Shown: positions 53,056 to 62,072 of the stretch, one piece after another | Layout: every line of letters starts with the position of its first letter | How positions within the stretch are numbered: position 1 is the first letter of the stretch | Origin: Geobacter sp. UBA2189 | Lineage (GTDB): Bacteria; Desulfobacterota; Desulfuromonadia; Geobacterales; Pseudopelobacteraceae | Direction of reading: 5' to 3' | Length of the DNA stretch: 64,000 bases | NCBI GenBank assembly: GCA_002328035.1 | Contig: DCVL01000008.1 | Span: 1-64,000, forward strand | The notes under the pieces: generated by a model | Databases searched by the model: none | Told to the model about the DNA's origin: nothing | The model's input: only the letters and a program-made list of their open reading frames with translations | Made by a program: the position numbers and the translations under genes

Positions 53056-54021
53056 CTAGCCTTTCAGTATGCTATCAAGACTGTCTACCAGTCCTTTAAC
53101 TGCTGCTACAGACTTGTCCATCATTCCTTGCTCGGTTGCATCAAGCTTGAATTGAATAACCTTCTCAACACCGTTTGAACCAAGTACTGCAGGAACGCCA
53201 ACATAGTAGCCATTTACGCTAAATTCACCTTGCAAGAAGCAGCAGGTAGGAAGAACACGTTTTTGATCCCTGAGAACTGATTCAGCCATAGCAATTGCAG
53301 AAGAAGCTGGTGAGTAGAAGGCTGAACCGGTCTTCAGAAGAGCAACAACTTCACCGCCGCCATTACGGGTACGCTTAACCATAGCTTCCATAACTTCAGC
53401 AGCCTTTTCAGCACCATACTTTTGCTCAAGCAGCTCCATTACAGGAATGCCCTGAACGCTGGCATAACGCACCAGAGGAACCATATCATCACCATGGCCA
53501 CCAAGGGTCATTGCAATAACATCCTTTACGGACACTCCCAGTTCCCATGCAATAAAAGTCTTGAAGCGGGCGGAATCAAGAACACCAGCCTGGCCGACAA
53601 CGCGGTTATAAGGAATACCGGTAATCTTCTGGCAAAGGGTAACCATAGCGTCAAGAGGGTTGGATATCACGATTACGAATGCATTAGGTGCATACTGCTT
53701 GATACCTTCTGCAACGGAGGTCATAATCTTTGAGTTGGTAGAGATAAGGTCATCACGGCTCATGCCAGGCTTACGGGGAAGGCCTGCTGTAACAATAACG
53801 ACGTCAGAACCGGCGATATCCTTGTAGTCCTGTGTACCTGTAAGGGATACATCAAAGCCGTCAACAGGCGCAGCTTCAGCGATGTCCAGCATTTTACCCT
53901 GTGGCATACCTTCAACGATGTCAAACAAAACTACGTCACCCAGTTCACGCAATGCGCAGAGCTGAGCAAGAACACCACCAATTTGACCGCCACCAATCAA
54001 TGAAATCTTTTTACGTCCCAT
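53056..54021 (-). CDS. mdh: Malate dehydrogenase (LDH-like type)
   Basis: The NAD-dependent enzyme interconverts malate and oxaloacetate. 321 residues: the Rossmann start KISLIGGGQIGGVLAQL, substrate loop LPRKPGMSRDDL with the malate-selecting arginine, NPLDAMV, and catalytic H176 in GGHGDDMVP. AGGAGG lies upstream of the ATG. It follows icd by 66 bases and precedes the terminator. Confidence 0.96.
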   Translation of the reverse strand: MGRKKISLIGGGQIGGVLAQLCALRELGDVVLFDIVEGMPQGKMLDIAEAAPVDGFDVSLTGTQDYKDIAGSDVVIVTAGLPRKPGMSRDDLISTNSKIMTSVAEGIKQYAPNAFVIVISNPLDAMVTLCQKITGIPYNRVVGQAGVLDSARFKTFIAWELGVSVKDVIAMTLGGHGDDMVPLVRYASVQGIPVMELLEQKYGAEKAAEVMEAMVKRTRNGGGEVVALLKTGSAFYSPASSAIAMAESVLRDQKRVLPTCCFLQGEFSVNGYYVGVPAVLGSNGVEKVIQFKLDATEQGMMDKSVAAVKGLVDSLDSILKG

Positions 54022-54087
54022 TTGTGTTACCTCCTGTTTTATTTAACTACCTAATCAGTTAATTACACTGCTGCATAGAATAATGTA

Positions 54088-56313
54088 TCAGTTAATGCTT
54101 CCAACAATTGCGTTCAATGTTGAGCTTGGACGCATTGCATTTTCAGTCTTGACAGGGTCAGGGTTGTAGTAACCACCTATATCCTGTGGCTTACCTTGTG
54201 CACCTATCAGCTCGGCGTTGATCTTTTCCTCGTTATCCTGTAGCTGCTTGGCTACCTTTGCAAACTTCTCTGCAAGTTCTTTATCCTGCGTCTGAGCTGC
54301 CAGTGCCTCTGCCCAATACATGGCCAGATAGAAGTGACTGCCCCTGTTATCAATCTGTCCAACCTTACGGGCAGGGTTCTTGTTGTTCTCAAGGAACTTG
54401 GTGTTTGCCTTATCCAGCGTATCAGCAAGCAGTTGTGCCTTGTCGTTCTTGAATGTTGCTGCAAGATGCTCAAGTGAAACTGCAAGGGCAAGGAACTCAC
54501 CCAATGAATCCCAGCGGAGATAACCTTCCTGAACAAACTGCTGAACATGCTTGGGAGCAGAACCGCCTGCCCCTGTTTCAAAGAGACCACCACCAGCCAA
54601 AAGTGGAACGATTGAAAGCATCTTTGCACTAGTGCCAAGCTCAAGGATAGGGAACAGGTCAGTCAGATAATCCCTCAGTGCATTTCCTGTTACAGTGATG
54701 GTATCCTTACCCTCTTTGGCACGCTGGCATGTAAACAACATTGCATCAACTGGATCCATAATCTGAATATCCAGCCCATTGGTATCGTGATCCTTCAGAT
54801 ACTTGTTAACCTTTTCGATCATCTGGGCATCATGGCCACGGTTCTTGTCCAGCCAGAAGATGGCCGGAGCACCTGTTGCGCGAGCCCTGCGGACTGCCAG
54901 CTTAACCCAATCCTGAATAGGCAGGTCTTTGGCCTGGCAACCACGCCAAATGTCACCAGCTTCAACTTCATGCTGAATCAACACCTTGCCAGACTCATCA
55001 ACAACGCGGACTGTGCCGTCAACAGGGATCTTGAAGGTCTTGTCGTGTGAACCATACTCTTCAGCCTTCTGAGCCATCAGACCAACGTTGGAAGTCGAAC
55101 CCATGGTAGTAGGATCAAACTGACCGTTCTTCTTGCAGAAATCTATACATACCTGATACCAGCGAGAATAGCATCTGTCTGGTATTACACATTTGACATC
55201 ATGCAGCTTGCCGTCCCCCCCCCACATACCGCCGGAATCACGGATAACAACAGGCATTGAGGCATCAATAATGATGTCATTACTGGCATGCAGGTTGGTG
55301 ATTCCTTTATCGGAGTCAACCATAGCCAGAGGCGGTTGTTTCTTGTAGACTTCCTGGATATCGGCCTCAATCTCAGCCTTTTTATCAGCAGGCAGCTTGG
55401 CAATCTTCAGGTAGAGGTCACCCATTCCGAGATCCGGATTAACGCCAAGCTCCTTGAAGGTTGCTGCATGCTTCTCAAAAACATCCTTATAGAAAACCTC
55501 AACAAAGTGACCAAACATAATAGGGTCAGAAATCTTCATCATGGTAGCCTTCAGGTGTACCGAGAACAGTACCCCTTTGGCCTTTGCATCATCAATCTGC
55601 TCTTGGATAAATTTACGCAAAGCCTTTGCACTCATAAAGGTGCCGTCAAGGATCTCGCCAGCCTGCAGGGCAAGTTTCTCTTTCAGCACTGTGACTTTGC
55701 CTGACTTGTCTACGAGCTCAAACTTGACGTTGCCAGCCTTCTCCACGATCACTGATTTTTCGTTTGCATAAAAATCAGATGATTCCATCCAGGATACGTG
55801 GGTTTTGGAATCGGCTGACCATGCGCCCATCTTGTGAGGATGCTTCTTTGCATATTCCTTGACAGCCTTTGCAGAGCGACGATCAGAGTTACCTTCACGC
55901 AGCACAGGGTTTACAGCAGAGCCCAAGCACTTGGCATAACGGGCATGCAGCTCTTTCTCGGCATCTGTCTTTGGCTCTTCAGGATAGTCAGGCAGCTTGT
56001 AACCCTGGCTTTGCAGCTCTTTAATAGCAGCTTTCAACTGTGGAATCGAAGCGCTGACGTTAGGAAGCTTTATAATATTGGCTTCAGGTTTTTGTGTCAG
56101 TTCACCAAGTTCAGCCAGGTAATCCGGCTTCCTCTGCTCAGGGGTCAGATCGTCAGGGAAATTTGCAATGATTCTGCCTGCTACAGATATGTCGCGTGTT
56201 TCAACCACAACGCCTGCAGCCTTGGTGAAGGCATTGACAATAGGAAGTAACGAATATGTTGCAAGTGCGGGTGCTTCATCAATCTTAGACCAGATAATCT
56301 TAGCTGTCGTCAT
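54088..56313 (-). CDS. icd: Isocitrate dehydrogenase (NADP), monomeric type
   Basis: The 741-residue monomeric IDH is about twice the length of the dimeric enzyme. Recognisable: IIWSKIDEAPALATYSLLP at the N-terminus, ASVPQ-like NVSASIPQLKAAIKELQ, WMESSDFYANEKS, VIRDSGGMWGGDGKL, IPDRCYSRWYQ and GTSAKMLSIVPLLAGGG. It oxidises isocitrate to 2-oxoglutarate, the substrate of the KOR encoded downstream. ATG at 56313 has AAGGAG upstream; a 12-residue longer in-frame start at 56349 is unlikely. The GGMWGGDG coding stretch holds a run of nine G (minus strand, 55215-55223). Confidence 0.95.
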   Translation of the reverse strand: MTTAKIIWSKIDEAPALATYSLLPIVNAFTKAAGVVVETRDISVAGRIIANFPDDLTPEQRKPDYLAELGELTQKPEANIIKLPNVSASIPQLKAAIKELQSQGYKLPDYPEEPKTDAEKELHARYAKCLGSAVNPVLREGNSDRRSAKAVKEYAKKHPHKMGAWSADSKTHVSWMESSDFYANEKSVIVEKAGNVKFELVDKSGKVTVLKEKLALQAGEILDGTFMSAKALRKFIQEQIDDAKAKGVLFSVHLKATMMKISDPIMFGHFVEVFYKDVFEKHAATFKELGVNPDLGMGDLYLKIAKLPADKKAEIEADIQEVYKKQPPLAMVDSDKGITNLHASNDIIIDASMPVVIRDSGGMWGGDGKLHDVKCVIPDRCYSRWYQVCIDFCKKNGQFDPTTMGSTSNVGLMAQKAEEYGSHDKTFKIPVDGTVRVVDESGKVLIQHEVEAGDIWRGCQAKDLPIQDWVKLAVRRARATGAPAIFWLDKNRGHDAQMIEKVNKYLKDHDTNGLDIQIMDPVDAMLFTCQRAKEGKDTITVTGNALRDYLTDLFPILELGTSAKMLSIVPLLAGGGLFETGAGGSAPKHVQQFVQEGYLRWDSLGEFLALAVSLEHLAATFKNDKAQLLADTLDKANTKFLENNKNPARKVGQIDNRGSHFYLAMYWAEALAAQTQDKELAEKFAKVAKQLQDNEEKINAELIGAQGKPQDIGGYYNPDPVKTENAMRPSSTLNAIVGSIN

Positions 56314-56389
56314 GTTCTCTCCTTGTTTTTTATTATATATATAATTCAATATATTGATTGCAAGCGACTACAACCAATATAGTACTACG

Positions 56390-56418
56390 GCATACTAAAA
56401 ATCGTGTATACAGTATGC
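56390..56418. promoter_or_regulatory. Inverted repeat upstream of icd, candidate operator
   Basis: GCATACT (56390-56396) and AGTATGC (56412-56418) form a perfect 7-base inverted repeat with a 15-base spacer that includes GTATAC. It lies about 80 bases upstream of the icd start in an AT-rich gap that must contain the promoter. Regulator unknown. Confidence 0.35.
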
Positions 56419-56525
56419 AAAAGCCCCCCTGCTGTCAAGGAGAAATCTTTTCAATCTTTCGTATTTAGCAAAAGTTTTCCAACGCTTTACTCAGGTTAAA
56501 AAACCGGTTATCCAGGTTCTGATTT

Positions 56526-57224
56526 TTATCTGTTTCTATGTGCCTGTCTTCTGGCATCAAGAGCCTCATCCCTGTTAAAATTACGTGGTATCTTCAAAAC
56601 CTGACCTGGCCATAGCTGATACGGATCCCTTATCTGATCCCTGTTGGCTCGGTAAATCAATGGCCATAAAGCCATATCGTTATATATATCAGGTCTGGCG
56701 GCTATCTGGGGCAGTGTCTCACCACGGTGAACTGTGTAGGAAGCAGCTTGACGGATTTGGTTCTGTTCATGCCGATTGTTCCTGGAATCAGGATCGTTTT
56801 TCTGTTGCAGGTTCCTCTGAGCTTCACGCAGTTCCTCCTGTCGCTTTATCTCAGCCTCTCTTCTGGCACGCGCCTCTTCCTCTTTAATAATCCGCTCTTC
56901 AATAGCCTTTTGACGTGCTTCCTCCTTGAGGCGTTCTTTATACAAGAGAAGTTCCTGTCTTAAAATCAACCCCTTCTGGTAAGCCAGCTTGAACTGCTCA
57001 TCAGCCTTCTCTTCATCCTCATCCTTAACAAGCAGATCCTCTCCCTGTTGAAAGGTGCTGCTTATATTTTCATATTCATTCGGAAAAGGCGACTTAGCCT
57101 CTTCCTGCTGCAGCTGAAAAAGGGTCAGTTGAGCCTTCATCCTCCATACAGGATCATGGCTTCCACACCCTGCCAAAGCCATCAGCAGCAGAATGAAAAA
57201 TATGCTACGCAAAATTGGTGACAC
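56526..57224 (-). CDS. LysM-domain lipoprotein with long helical linker
   Basis: The roughly 232-residue protein starts at GTG 57224, four bases after the aspS stop. A lipoprotein signal SPILRSIFFILLLMALAGC ends in a lipobox LAGC. A TTG at 57266 overlapping aspS would add 14 residues. The middle (about 60-165) is a charged coiled-coil-like helix, rich in Glu/Arg (KAIEERIIKEEEARARREAE). The C-terminus is one LysM domain: YTVHRGETLPQIAARPDIY, then LWPLIYRANRDQIRDPYQLW and PGQVLKIPR. It probably anchors to the outer membrane and binds peptidoglycan. Confidence 0.85.
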   Translation of the reverse strand: MSPILRSIFFILLLMALAGCGSHDPVWRMKAQLTLFQLQQEEAKSPFPNEYENISSTFQQGEDLLVKDEDEEKADEQFKLAYQKGLILRQELLLYKERLKEEARQKAIEERIIKEEEARARREAEIKRQEELREAQRNLQQKNDPDSRNNRHEQNQIRQAASYTVHRGETLPQIAARPDIYNDMALWPLIYRANRDQIRDPYQLWPGQVLKIPRNFNRDEALDARRQAHRNR

Positions 57225-57228
57225 GTTT

Positions 57229-59019
57229 TTACACGGCGGCACTGGCTGCCGCAAGACGTACTCCAAGCTCTCTCAACTGTTTCGTATCAACAGTCGATGG
57301 TGCCTCAGACATGAGACAAGTTCCCTTTTGGGTTTTGGGGAATGCTATTACGTCCCTTATGGAATCCGAACCGGTTAAAAGCATAATAAGACGATCAAGA
57401 CCAAAAGCGATCCCTCCGTGTGGGGGGGTGCCATATTCCAAGGCATCAAGAAGGAAGCCGAATTTGGCACGTTTGTCCTCTTCGGAGTGCCCCAGCATCT
57501 TGAACATAAGAGACTGAACCTGCTCTTGATGGATACGGATTGAACCTCCACCTATCTCATTGCCATTCAGCACCAGGTCATATGCCTTTGCACGGCAGCG
57601 ACCAGGGGCGGATTCAACAAATTCTACATCCTCATCCATCGGAGCGGTAAACGGGTGATGCACTGCAGACCATCTTTTGTCATCCTCGTCCCACTCAAAC
57701 AGCGGGAAGTCTGTAATCCAGACAAATCGGAAGTCGCCCGGGTCAGTCAGATTCAGGAGCGAAGCCAGGTGGTTGCGGAGTTTTCCAAGAGAATCGTTAA
57801 CCACCTTTGGCTTGTCTGCAACAAACAGCAGCAGATCCCCCTCCTCCGCGTCAAAGGCATCCTTCATAGCGGCAATCTCCGCTTCATTGAAAAACTTCGT
57901 TATTGGAGACTGCCATCCTTCCTGGGTCACCTTTACATATGCAAGCCCTTTGGCTCCGTAGATGGAAACAAAGCTGGTCAGATCATCAATCTCCTTGCGT
58001 GAGAAAGATGCACAACCTTTGGCATTGATACCCTTAATGATACCACCACCTGCAGCAACCTCGGCAAACACCTTGAATCCAGCACCTTTTACAATGTCTG
58101 TAAGATCAACAAGCTCCATACCAAAGCGTATATCAGGGTTATCAACTCCAAAGCGACGGATCGCCTCCTGATAGGTCATCCTTTGGACAGGCAACTGAAC
58201 CTCAACACCTTTTGCCTCTTTAAAAATCCGGGCAATCATCCCCTCCATCACGGTTATAATATCCTCGCGATCGATAAAGGACATCTCGCAATCAATCTGT
58301 GTAAACTCAGGCTGACGGTCGGCTCGCAGATCCTCGTCACGGAAACAGCGCACTATCTGGAAGTAACGATCAAAACCTGAGATCATCAGGATCTGTTTAA
58401 ATATCTGGGGGGATTGCGGCAAGGCATAAAACTGACCCTGATTGATTCGGGATGGAACCAGAAAGTCACGGGCGCCTTCAGGAGTGGACTTGGTAAGGAA
58501 CGGGGTCTCCAGCTCCAAAAAACCGTTCTCTGTCAGATACTGACGTGTTATCTGGGCAACCTGATGACGAAGTATCAGGTTCTGAGCCAACTGTGGGCGG
58601 CGCATATCCAGATAACGATACTTAAGGCGTATGTTCTCATTTACCTCGCTATGCTCATCCAGCATGAACGGCAACGGTTTTGAGCGGTTAAGCAACTTGC
58701 ACTCGGCAACCTGAATCTCTACCTCACCGGTCTTCATGTTAGGGTTTACTGTGCCTTCAGGACGGGGAATAACCTTCCCTTTGACTGCCAGAACAAACTC
58801 GCTGCGAACGCCTTCTGCCACCTGATGGGCTGCCGCATCAACCTCCGGATCAAATACCACCTGAGCAATACCTTCACGATCCCTCAGATCAATAAAGATC
58901 AATCCACCATGATCACGACGGCGTAGAGCCCAACCCATCAAAAGAACATCGCGACCAATATCCTTGGCAGACAACTGCCCGCAATAGTCTGTACGTTTCC
59001 AGTTACCCAATGTATCCAT
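57229..59019 (-). CDS. aspS: Aspartyl-tRNA synthetase
   Basis: The bacterial-type class II synthetase of 596 residues has an N-terminal OB-fold anticodon domain (about 1-110), then the catalytic core with motif 2 FRDEDLRADRQPEFTQID, an inserted GAD domain (about 290-410) and motif 3 GIAFGLDRLIMLLTG. GGAGG precedes the ATG. Whether it also charges tRNA-Asn cannot be decided from this window. It lies 19 bases after lepB in the lepA-lepB-aspS-LysM unit. Confidence 0.97.
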   Translation of the reverse strand: MDTLGNWKRTDYCGQLSAKDIGRDVLLMGWALRRRDHGGLIFIDLRDREGIAQVVFDPEVDAAAHQVAEGVRSEFVLAVKGKVIPRPEGTVNPNMKTGEVEIQVAECKLLNRSKPLPFMLDEHSEVNENIRLKYRYLDMRRPQLAQNLILRHQVAQITRQYLTENGFLELETPFLTKSTPEGARDFLVPSRINQGQFYALPQSPQIFKQILMISGFDRYFQIVRCFRDEDLRADRQPEFTQIDCEMSFIDREDIITVMEGMIARIFKEAKGVEVQLPVQRMTYQEAIRRFGVDNPDIRFGMELVDLTDIVKGAGFKVFAEVAAGGGIIKGINAKGCASFSRKEIDDLTSFVSIYGAKGLAYVKVTQEGWQSPITKFFNEAEIAAMKDAFDAEEGDLLLFVADKPKVVNDSLGKLRNHLASLLNLTDPGDFRFVWITDFPLFEWDEDDKRWSAVHHPFTAPMDEDVEFVESAPGRCRAKAYDLVLNGNEIGGGSIRIHQEQVQSLMFKMLGHSEEDKRAKFGFLLDALEYGTPPHGGIAFGLDRLIMLLTGSDSIRDVIAFPKTQKGTCLMSEAPSTVDTKQLRELGVRLAAASAAV

Positions 59020-59038
59020 ATATTTTTCCTCCAGTAGA

Positions 59039-59689
59039 TTAATCTATCAAACGGCCTATGTTACGCCACCGTATATTGAATTTGTACCATGGACCATCAA
59101 TTGACCAATACTTGATAAATGCCAAGCCTTTAAGCTGATCACGACGGACAAACTTCCAGAAGCGGCTATCGTAAGAACGATCACGGTTGTCCCCCATCAC
59201 AAAATAGGAGTTCTCAGGAACAAGAAGAGGTCCAAAGGTATCGCGCGGATTTTGCTCTTTGGGTACGTTATCTATCTCCTTATGCACCTCATGCGGGTTC
59301 TCATACAACTTGCCGTTCACGTAAACCTTTTTATCCTTACCTTCTACTACATCACCAGGAACACCGATAATCCTCTTGATAAAATCCTTGCGGGGATCTT
59401 CAGGGTATTCAAAAACAACGACATCCCCACGCTGGGGGTCACGCAGCTTAATGATATGCTTGTCAGTAAACGGAATCTTTGTGCCGTATATGAATTTATT
59501 CACAAGCAGATGATCACCTATCAGCAAAGTATCTTCCATGGAACCTGATGGAATCTTGAACGCCTGAACCAGATAAGTTCTGATAACAAGCGCCAGCAAA
59601 ACCGCTATAATGATAGATTCAGCATATTCACGCCAAAGACTTTTCTTTTTTATTCCATCGAACTGCACTGTATCGTTCTGTTCAGCCAT
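59039..59689 (-). CDS. lepB: Signal peptidase I
   Basis: This membrane-bound serine/lysine endopeptidase removes signal peptides. 216 residues: one N-terminal membrane helix (SIIIAVLLALVIRTYLV), catalytic S50 in FKIPSGSMEDTL, general base K105 in DFIKRIIGVPGD, and box E GDNRDRSYDSRFW. A single N-terminal transmembrane anchor is as in Gram-positive and deltaproteobacterial forms. Starts 16 bases after lepA. Confidence 0.96.
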   Translation of the reverse strand: MAEQNDTVQFDGIKKKSLWREYAESIIIAVLLALVIRTYLVQAFKIPSGSMEDTLLIGDHLLVNKFIYGTKIPFTDKHIIKLRDPQRGDVVVFEYPEDPRKDFIKRIIGVPGDVVEGKDKKVYVNGKLYENPHEVHKEIDNVPKEQNPRDTFGPLLVPENSYFVMGDNRDRSYDSRFWKFVRRDQLKGLAFIKYWSIDGPWYKFNIRWRNIGRLID

Positions 59690-59705
59690 GGTTCACCTTT
59701 CCTGT

Positions 59706-61502
59706 TTAATCAACCTTGAGGATAGCCAGAAAGGCTTCCTGAGGAAGCTCCACATTCCCGACATTTTTCATCCTCTTCTTGCCTTCCTTCTGTTTTTCCA
59801 ATAATTTGCGTTTACGCGTAATGTCACCACCGTAACATTTTGCCAATACATCCTTACGCATAGCCTTAACAGTTTCACGCGCAATAATCTTACTGCCAAT
59901 GGCGGCCTGTATCGCCACCTCAAACATCTGACGCGAGATCAGCTCTTTCATCTTTGAGACAAGATCCCTGCCACGGTAATAGGCTTTATCGCGATGCAGG
60001 ATCAGTGATAGCGCATCAACTACCTCACCGTTGATCATTACATTCATTCTGACCAAATCACTTTTTCTGTACTCCAGATGTTCATAATCAAGAGAGGCAT
60101 AACCTTTTGTGATTGATTTTAAACGGTCGTAAAAATCCAGAACTATCTCGTTTAAAGGCAGTTCATAGATAATCATTACACGGGTCTGGGTAAGATACTT
60201 TATCTCACGCTGGACACCACGTTTTTCCTCACACAAGGCGAGCACACCGCCTACAAATTCATTGGGAACATGAATATGGGCAAGGATAAATGGCTCTTCA
60301 AGAAATTCAGTATTCTGAAGCTCAGGCATCTGGTTGGCGCTCTGAATCGAGTAGACCTCACCGTTCATTTTATGAACACGATAAACAACCGTTGGGGCAG
60401 TAGTTATCAGATCCAGGCCAAACTCACGCTCAAGACGTTCCTGAATAATCTCCATATGCAAAAGGCCAAGGAATCCGCAACGGAACCCAAAACCCAGCGC
60501 AACAGATGTCTCTGGATCAAAAGAAAATGATGAATCGTTCAATTTAAGTTTTGCAAGCGCGTCGCGCAACTGCTCGTACTGAGCTGTGTCAATTGGATAC
60601 AGACCTGAGAAAACCATCGGCTTTACTTCTTTAAAACCAGCAAGCATCTCAGAACACTGACGGTGCAACAACGTAACCGTATCACCAACCTTGGCATCGG
60701 CCACATCCTTGATACCAGCAATAACAAAACCTACTTCACCGGCAGTCAACTGTGACACCTCAACCATAACTGGAGAAAACACACCGACTTTAAGAGCCTC
60801 ATATGCTTTGTTGGTCGACATAAGCTGAATCTTGTCGCCTTTTTTAAGGATCCCGTCGAACAAGCGTACCAGAATGATAACCCCCTGATATTGATCATAC
60901 CAGGAGTCAAACAGCAACGCCTTAAGCGGAGCCGATTCATCCCCTTTAGGAGGAGGAATCTTCTTGACTATCTCTTCAAGTATCTCGCGGGTACCTATTC
61001 CCTCTTTGGCAGAGGCAAGCACAGCATCATGGGCATCAATCCCGATTATCTCTTCAATCTCGTGTTTTACCCGCTCAGGATCAGCAGCGGGCAGATCAAT
61101 CTTATTGAGAACCGGAAACACCTCCAGATTTATATCGAGAGCAAGATAGACATTGGCAAGAGTCTGAGCCTCAACCCCCTGAGAGGAATCTACAACAAGA
61201 AGCCCCCCCTCGCATGCAGCAAGAGAGCGGGAAACCTCGTAAGTAAAGTCAACATGTCCTGGAGTATCAATAAGATTAAGCACATAATCGTTGCCATCAT
61301 CAGCAGTGTAGTTTAACCGGACAGTCTGAGCCTTTATTGTAATGCCACGCTCCCGCTCCAGCTCCATCTTGTCCAGAAACTGATTCTGCATCTCGCGAGC
61401 AGTCAAGGCGCCGGTATATTCAAGAAGACGATCAGCCAGAGTAGACTTGCCGTGGTCTATATGGGCTATAATAGAAAAATTACGAATCCTGCTGATATCC
61501 AT
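59706..61502 (-). CDS. lepA: Elongation factor 4 (ribosome back-translocase)
   Basis: The 598-residue translational GTPase starts MDISRIRNFSIIAHIDHGKS with the G1 loop AHIDHGKS at 13-20; LIDTPGHVDF is G3 and NKIDLP G4. The C-terminal LepA-specific domain is seen in KSDLVRMNVMINGEVVDALS and GGDITRKRKLLEKQKEGK. ATG at 61502 is preferred; the in-frame ATG 18 codons upstream adds non-family residues. Upstream on the same strand lie two very small genes with no terminator between. Confidence 0.96.
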   Translation of the reverse strand: MDISRIRNFSIIAHIDHGKSTLADRLLEYTGALTAREMQNQFLDKMELERERGITIKAQTVRLNYTADDGNDYVLNLIDTPGHVDFTYEVSRSLAACEGGLLVVDSSQGVEAQTLANVYLALDINLEVFPVLNKIDLPAADPERVKHEIEEIIGIDAHDAVLASAKEGIGTREILEEIVKKIPPPKGDESAPLKALLFDSWYDQYQGVIILVRLFDGILKKGDKIQLMSTNKAYEALKVGVFSPVMVEVSQLTAGEVGFVIAGIKDVADAKVGDTVTLLHRQCSEMLAGFKEVKPMVFSGLYPIDTAQYEQLRDALAKLKLNDSSFSFDPETSVALGFGFRCGFLGLLHMEIIQERLEREFGLDLITTAPTVVYRVHKMNGEVYSIQSANQMPELQNTEFLEEPFILAHIHVPNEFVGGVLALCEEKRGVQREIKYLTQTRVMIIYELPLNEIVLDFYDRLKSITKGYASLDYEHLEYRKSDLVRMNVMINGEVVDALSLILHRDKAYYRGRDLVSKMKELISRQMFEVAIQAAIGSKIIARETVKAMRKDVLAKCYGGDITRKRKLLEKQKEGKKRMKNVGNVELPQEAFLAILKVD

Positions 61503-61549
61503 GAACTCTCGCTTGCTTATTGTGGTAAGAATAGAATTTTGAAGGATAA

Positions 61550-61699
61550 TTAACAACTATTGGAAAGTAAAGCAGAAATAATCAAAAGCGCAAAAACGGT
61601 TTTTTCCGTAGAATCGGAAGGTGCTACCTGGGTTTGCTGCGCCATGCTAAGCAGCAGGCCAAGCAGTACCAGTTGCGGGGCTTTTCCCAGCCAGACCAT
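61550..61699 (-). CDS. Tiny hydrophobic protein, 49 residues, unrecognised
   Basis: The ATG at 61699 is three bases after the stop of the upstream 66-residue gene, with GAGGTAGG as SD. The peptide has an N-terminal hydrophobic stretch (QLVLLGLLLSMAQQ), a polar middle (TQVAPSDSTEKT) and a second hydrophobic stretch (VFALLIISALLS) ending SNSC. It could be membrane-spanning or exported. No family is recognised. Coupling and SD argue for a real gene; conservation has not been tested. Confidence 0.5.
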   Translation of the reverse strand: MVWLGKAPQLVLLGLLLSMAQQTQVAPSDSTEKTVFALLIISALLSNSC

Positions 61700-61702
61700 G
61701 GC

Positions 61703-61903
61703 CTACCTCGTGGAACAGGAGTTAAAGGTATTGATCATGGTGCTGTAACTGCCATTAAGCATTTCACCAGCAGACTGAGATTGCCCTGCGGTTGATGCCC
61801 TGCAATGTTCAATGCTTCTCTCAATCCCGTTTGAGATCGCAAGGGTAATTGCAAAGGCGATAATCGGAGTAATGGCGAAGATCCGTTTGTTAATAGTTTT
61901 CAT
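61703..61903 (-). CDS. Small exported or membrane-anchored protein, 66 residues, unrecognised
   Basis: The ATG at 61903 has a strong AAGGGAGG SD five bases upstream. The N-terminus is positively charged (KTINKR), then hydrophobic (IFAITPIIAFAITLAIS), then a polar, Ser/Thr-rich remainder with two cysteines (C34, C63). It looks like a signal peptide plus a short mature peptide, or a single-pass membrane peptide. A sigma-54 promoter candidate lies about 34 bases before the ATG from its predicted start, and a sigma-54 activator is divergent. Function unknown. Confidence 0.6.
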   Translation of the reverse strand: MKTINKRIFAITPIIAFAITLAISNGIERSIEHCRASTAGQSQSAGEMLNGSYSTMINTFNSCSTR

Positions 61904-61946
61904 GGCTTCCTCCCTTATACGTTCGTTTCTGCTTTGCTGAAACCTT

Positions 61947-61962
61947 TACAGGGATTGTGCCA
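61947..61962 (-). promoter_or_regulatory. Sigma-54 promoter candidate for the small-peptide genes
   Basis: Minus strand: TGGCAC-AATCC-CTGTA. The -24 box is perfect, spacing is exact and the -12 box keeps the G but has CTGT for TTGC. The predicted start is near 61937, giving a leader of about 34 bases that contains the strong SD. The divergent neighbour is a sigma-54 activator. Confidence 0.5.
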
Positions 61963-62036
61963 AGATGGGTGTTATTTAGTTTTTAAATAATTTAAGCATC
62001 TTATCTCTGTTAGTGGCGATCGTACTATCAAATATA

Positions 62037-62067
62037 TTGACATGAATTGTACTTGCTATGTACATTT
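62037..62067 (+). promoter_or_regulatory. Promoter candidate and inverted repeat at the 5' end of the activator gene
   Basis: TTGACA (62037-62042), 18 bases, TACATT (62061-62066). AATTGTAC (62045-62052) and GTACATTT (62060-62067) form a near-perfect inverted repeat overlapping the -10, a fitting place for autoregulation. If the promoter is real, transcription starts close to the ATG at 62073. Confidence 0.35.
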
Positions 62068-62072
62068 TGTGT

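Noticed and set aside
61560..61748. Plus-strand 62-codon frame opposite the small-peptide genes
   Set aside because: No SD, and it is antisense to two coupled frames with good ribosome sites.
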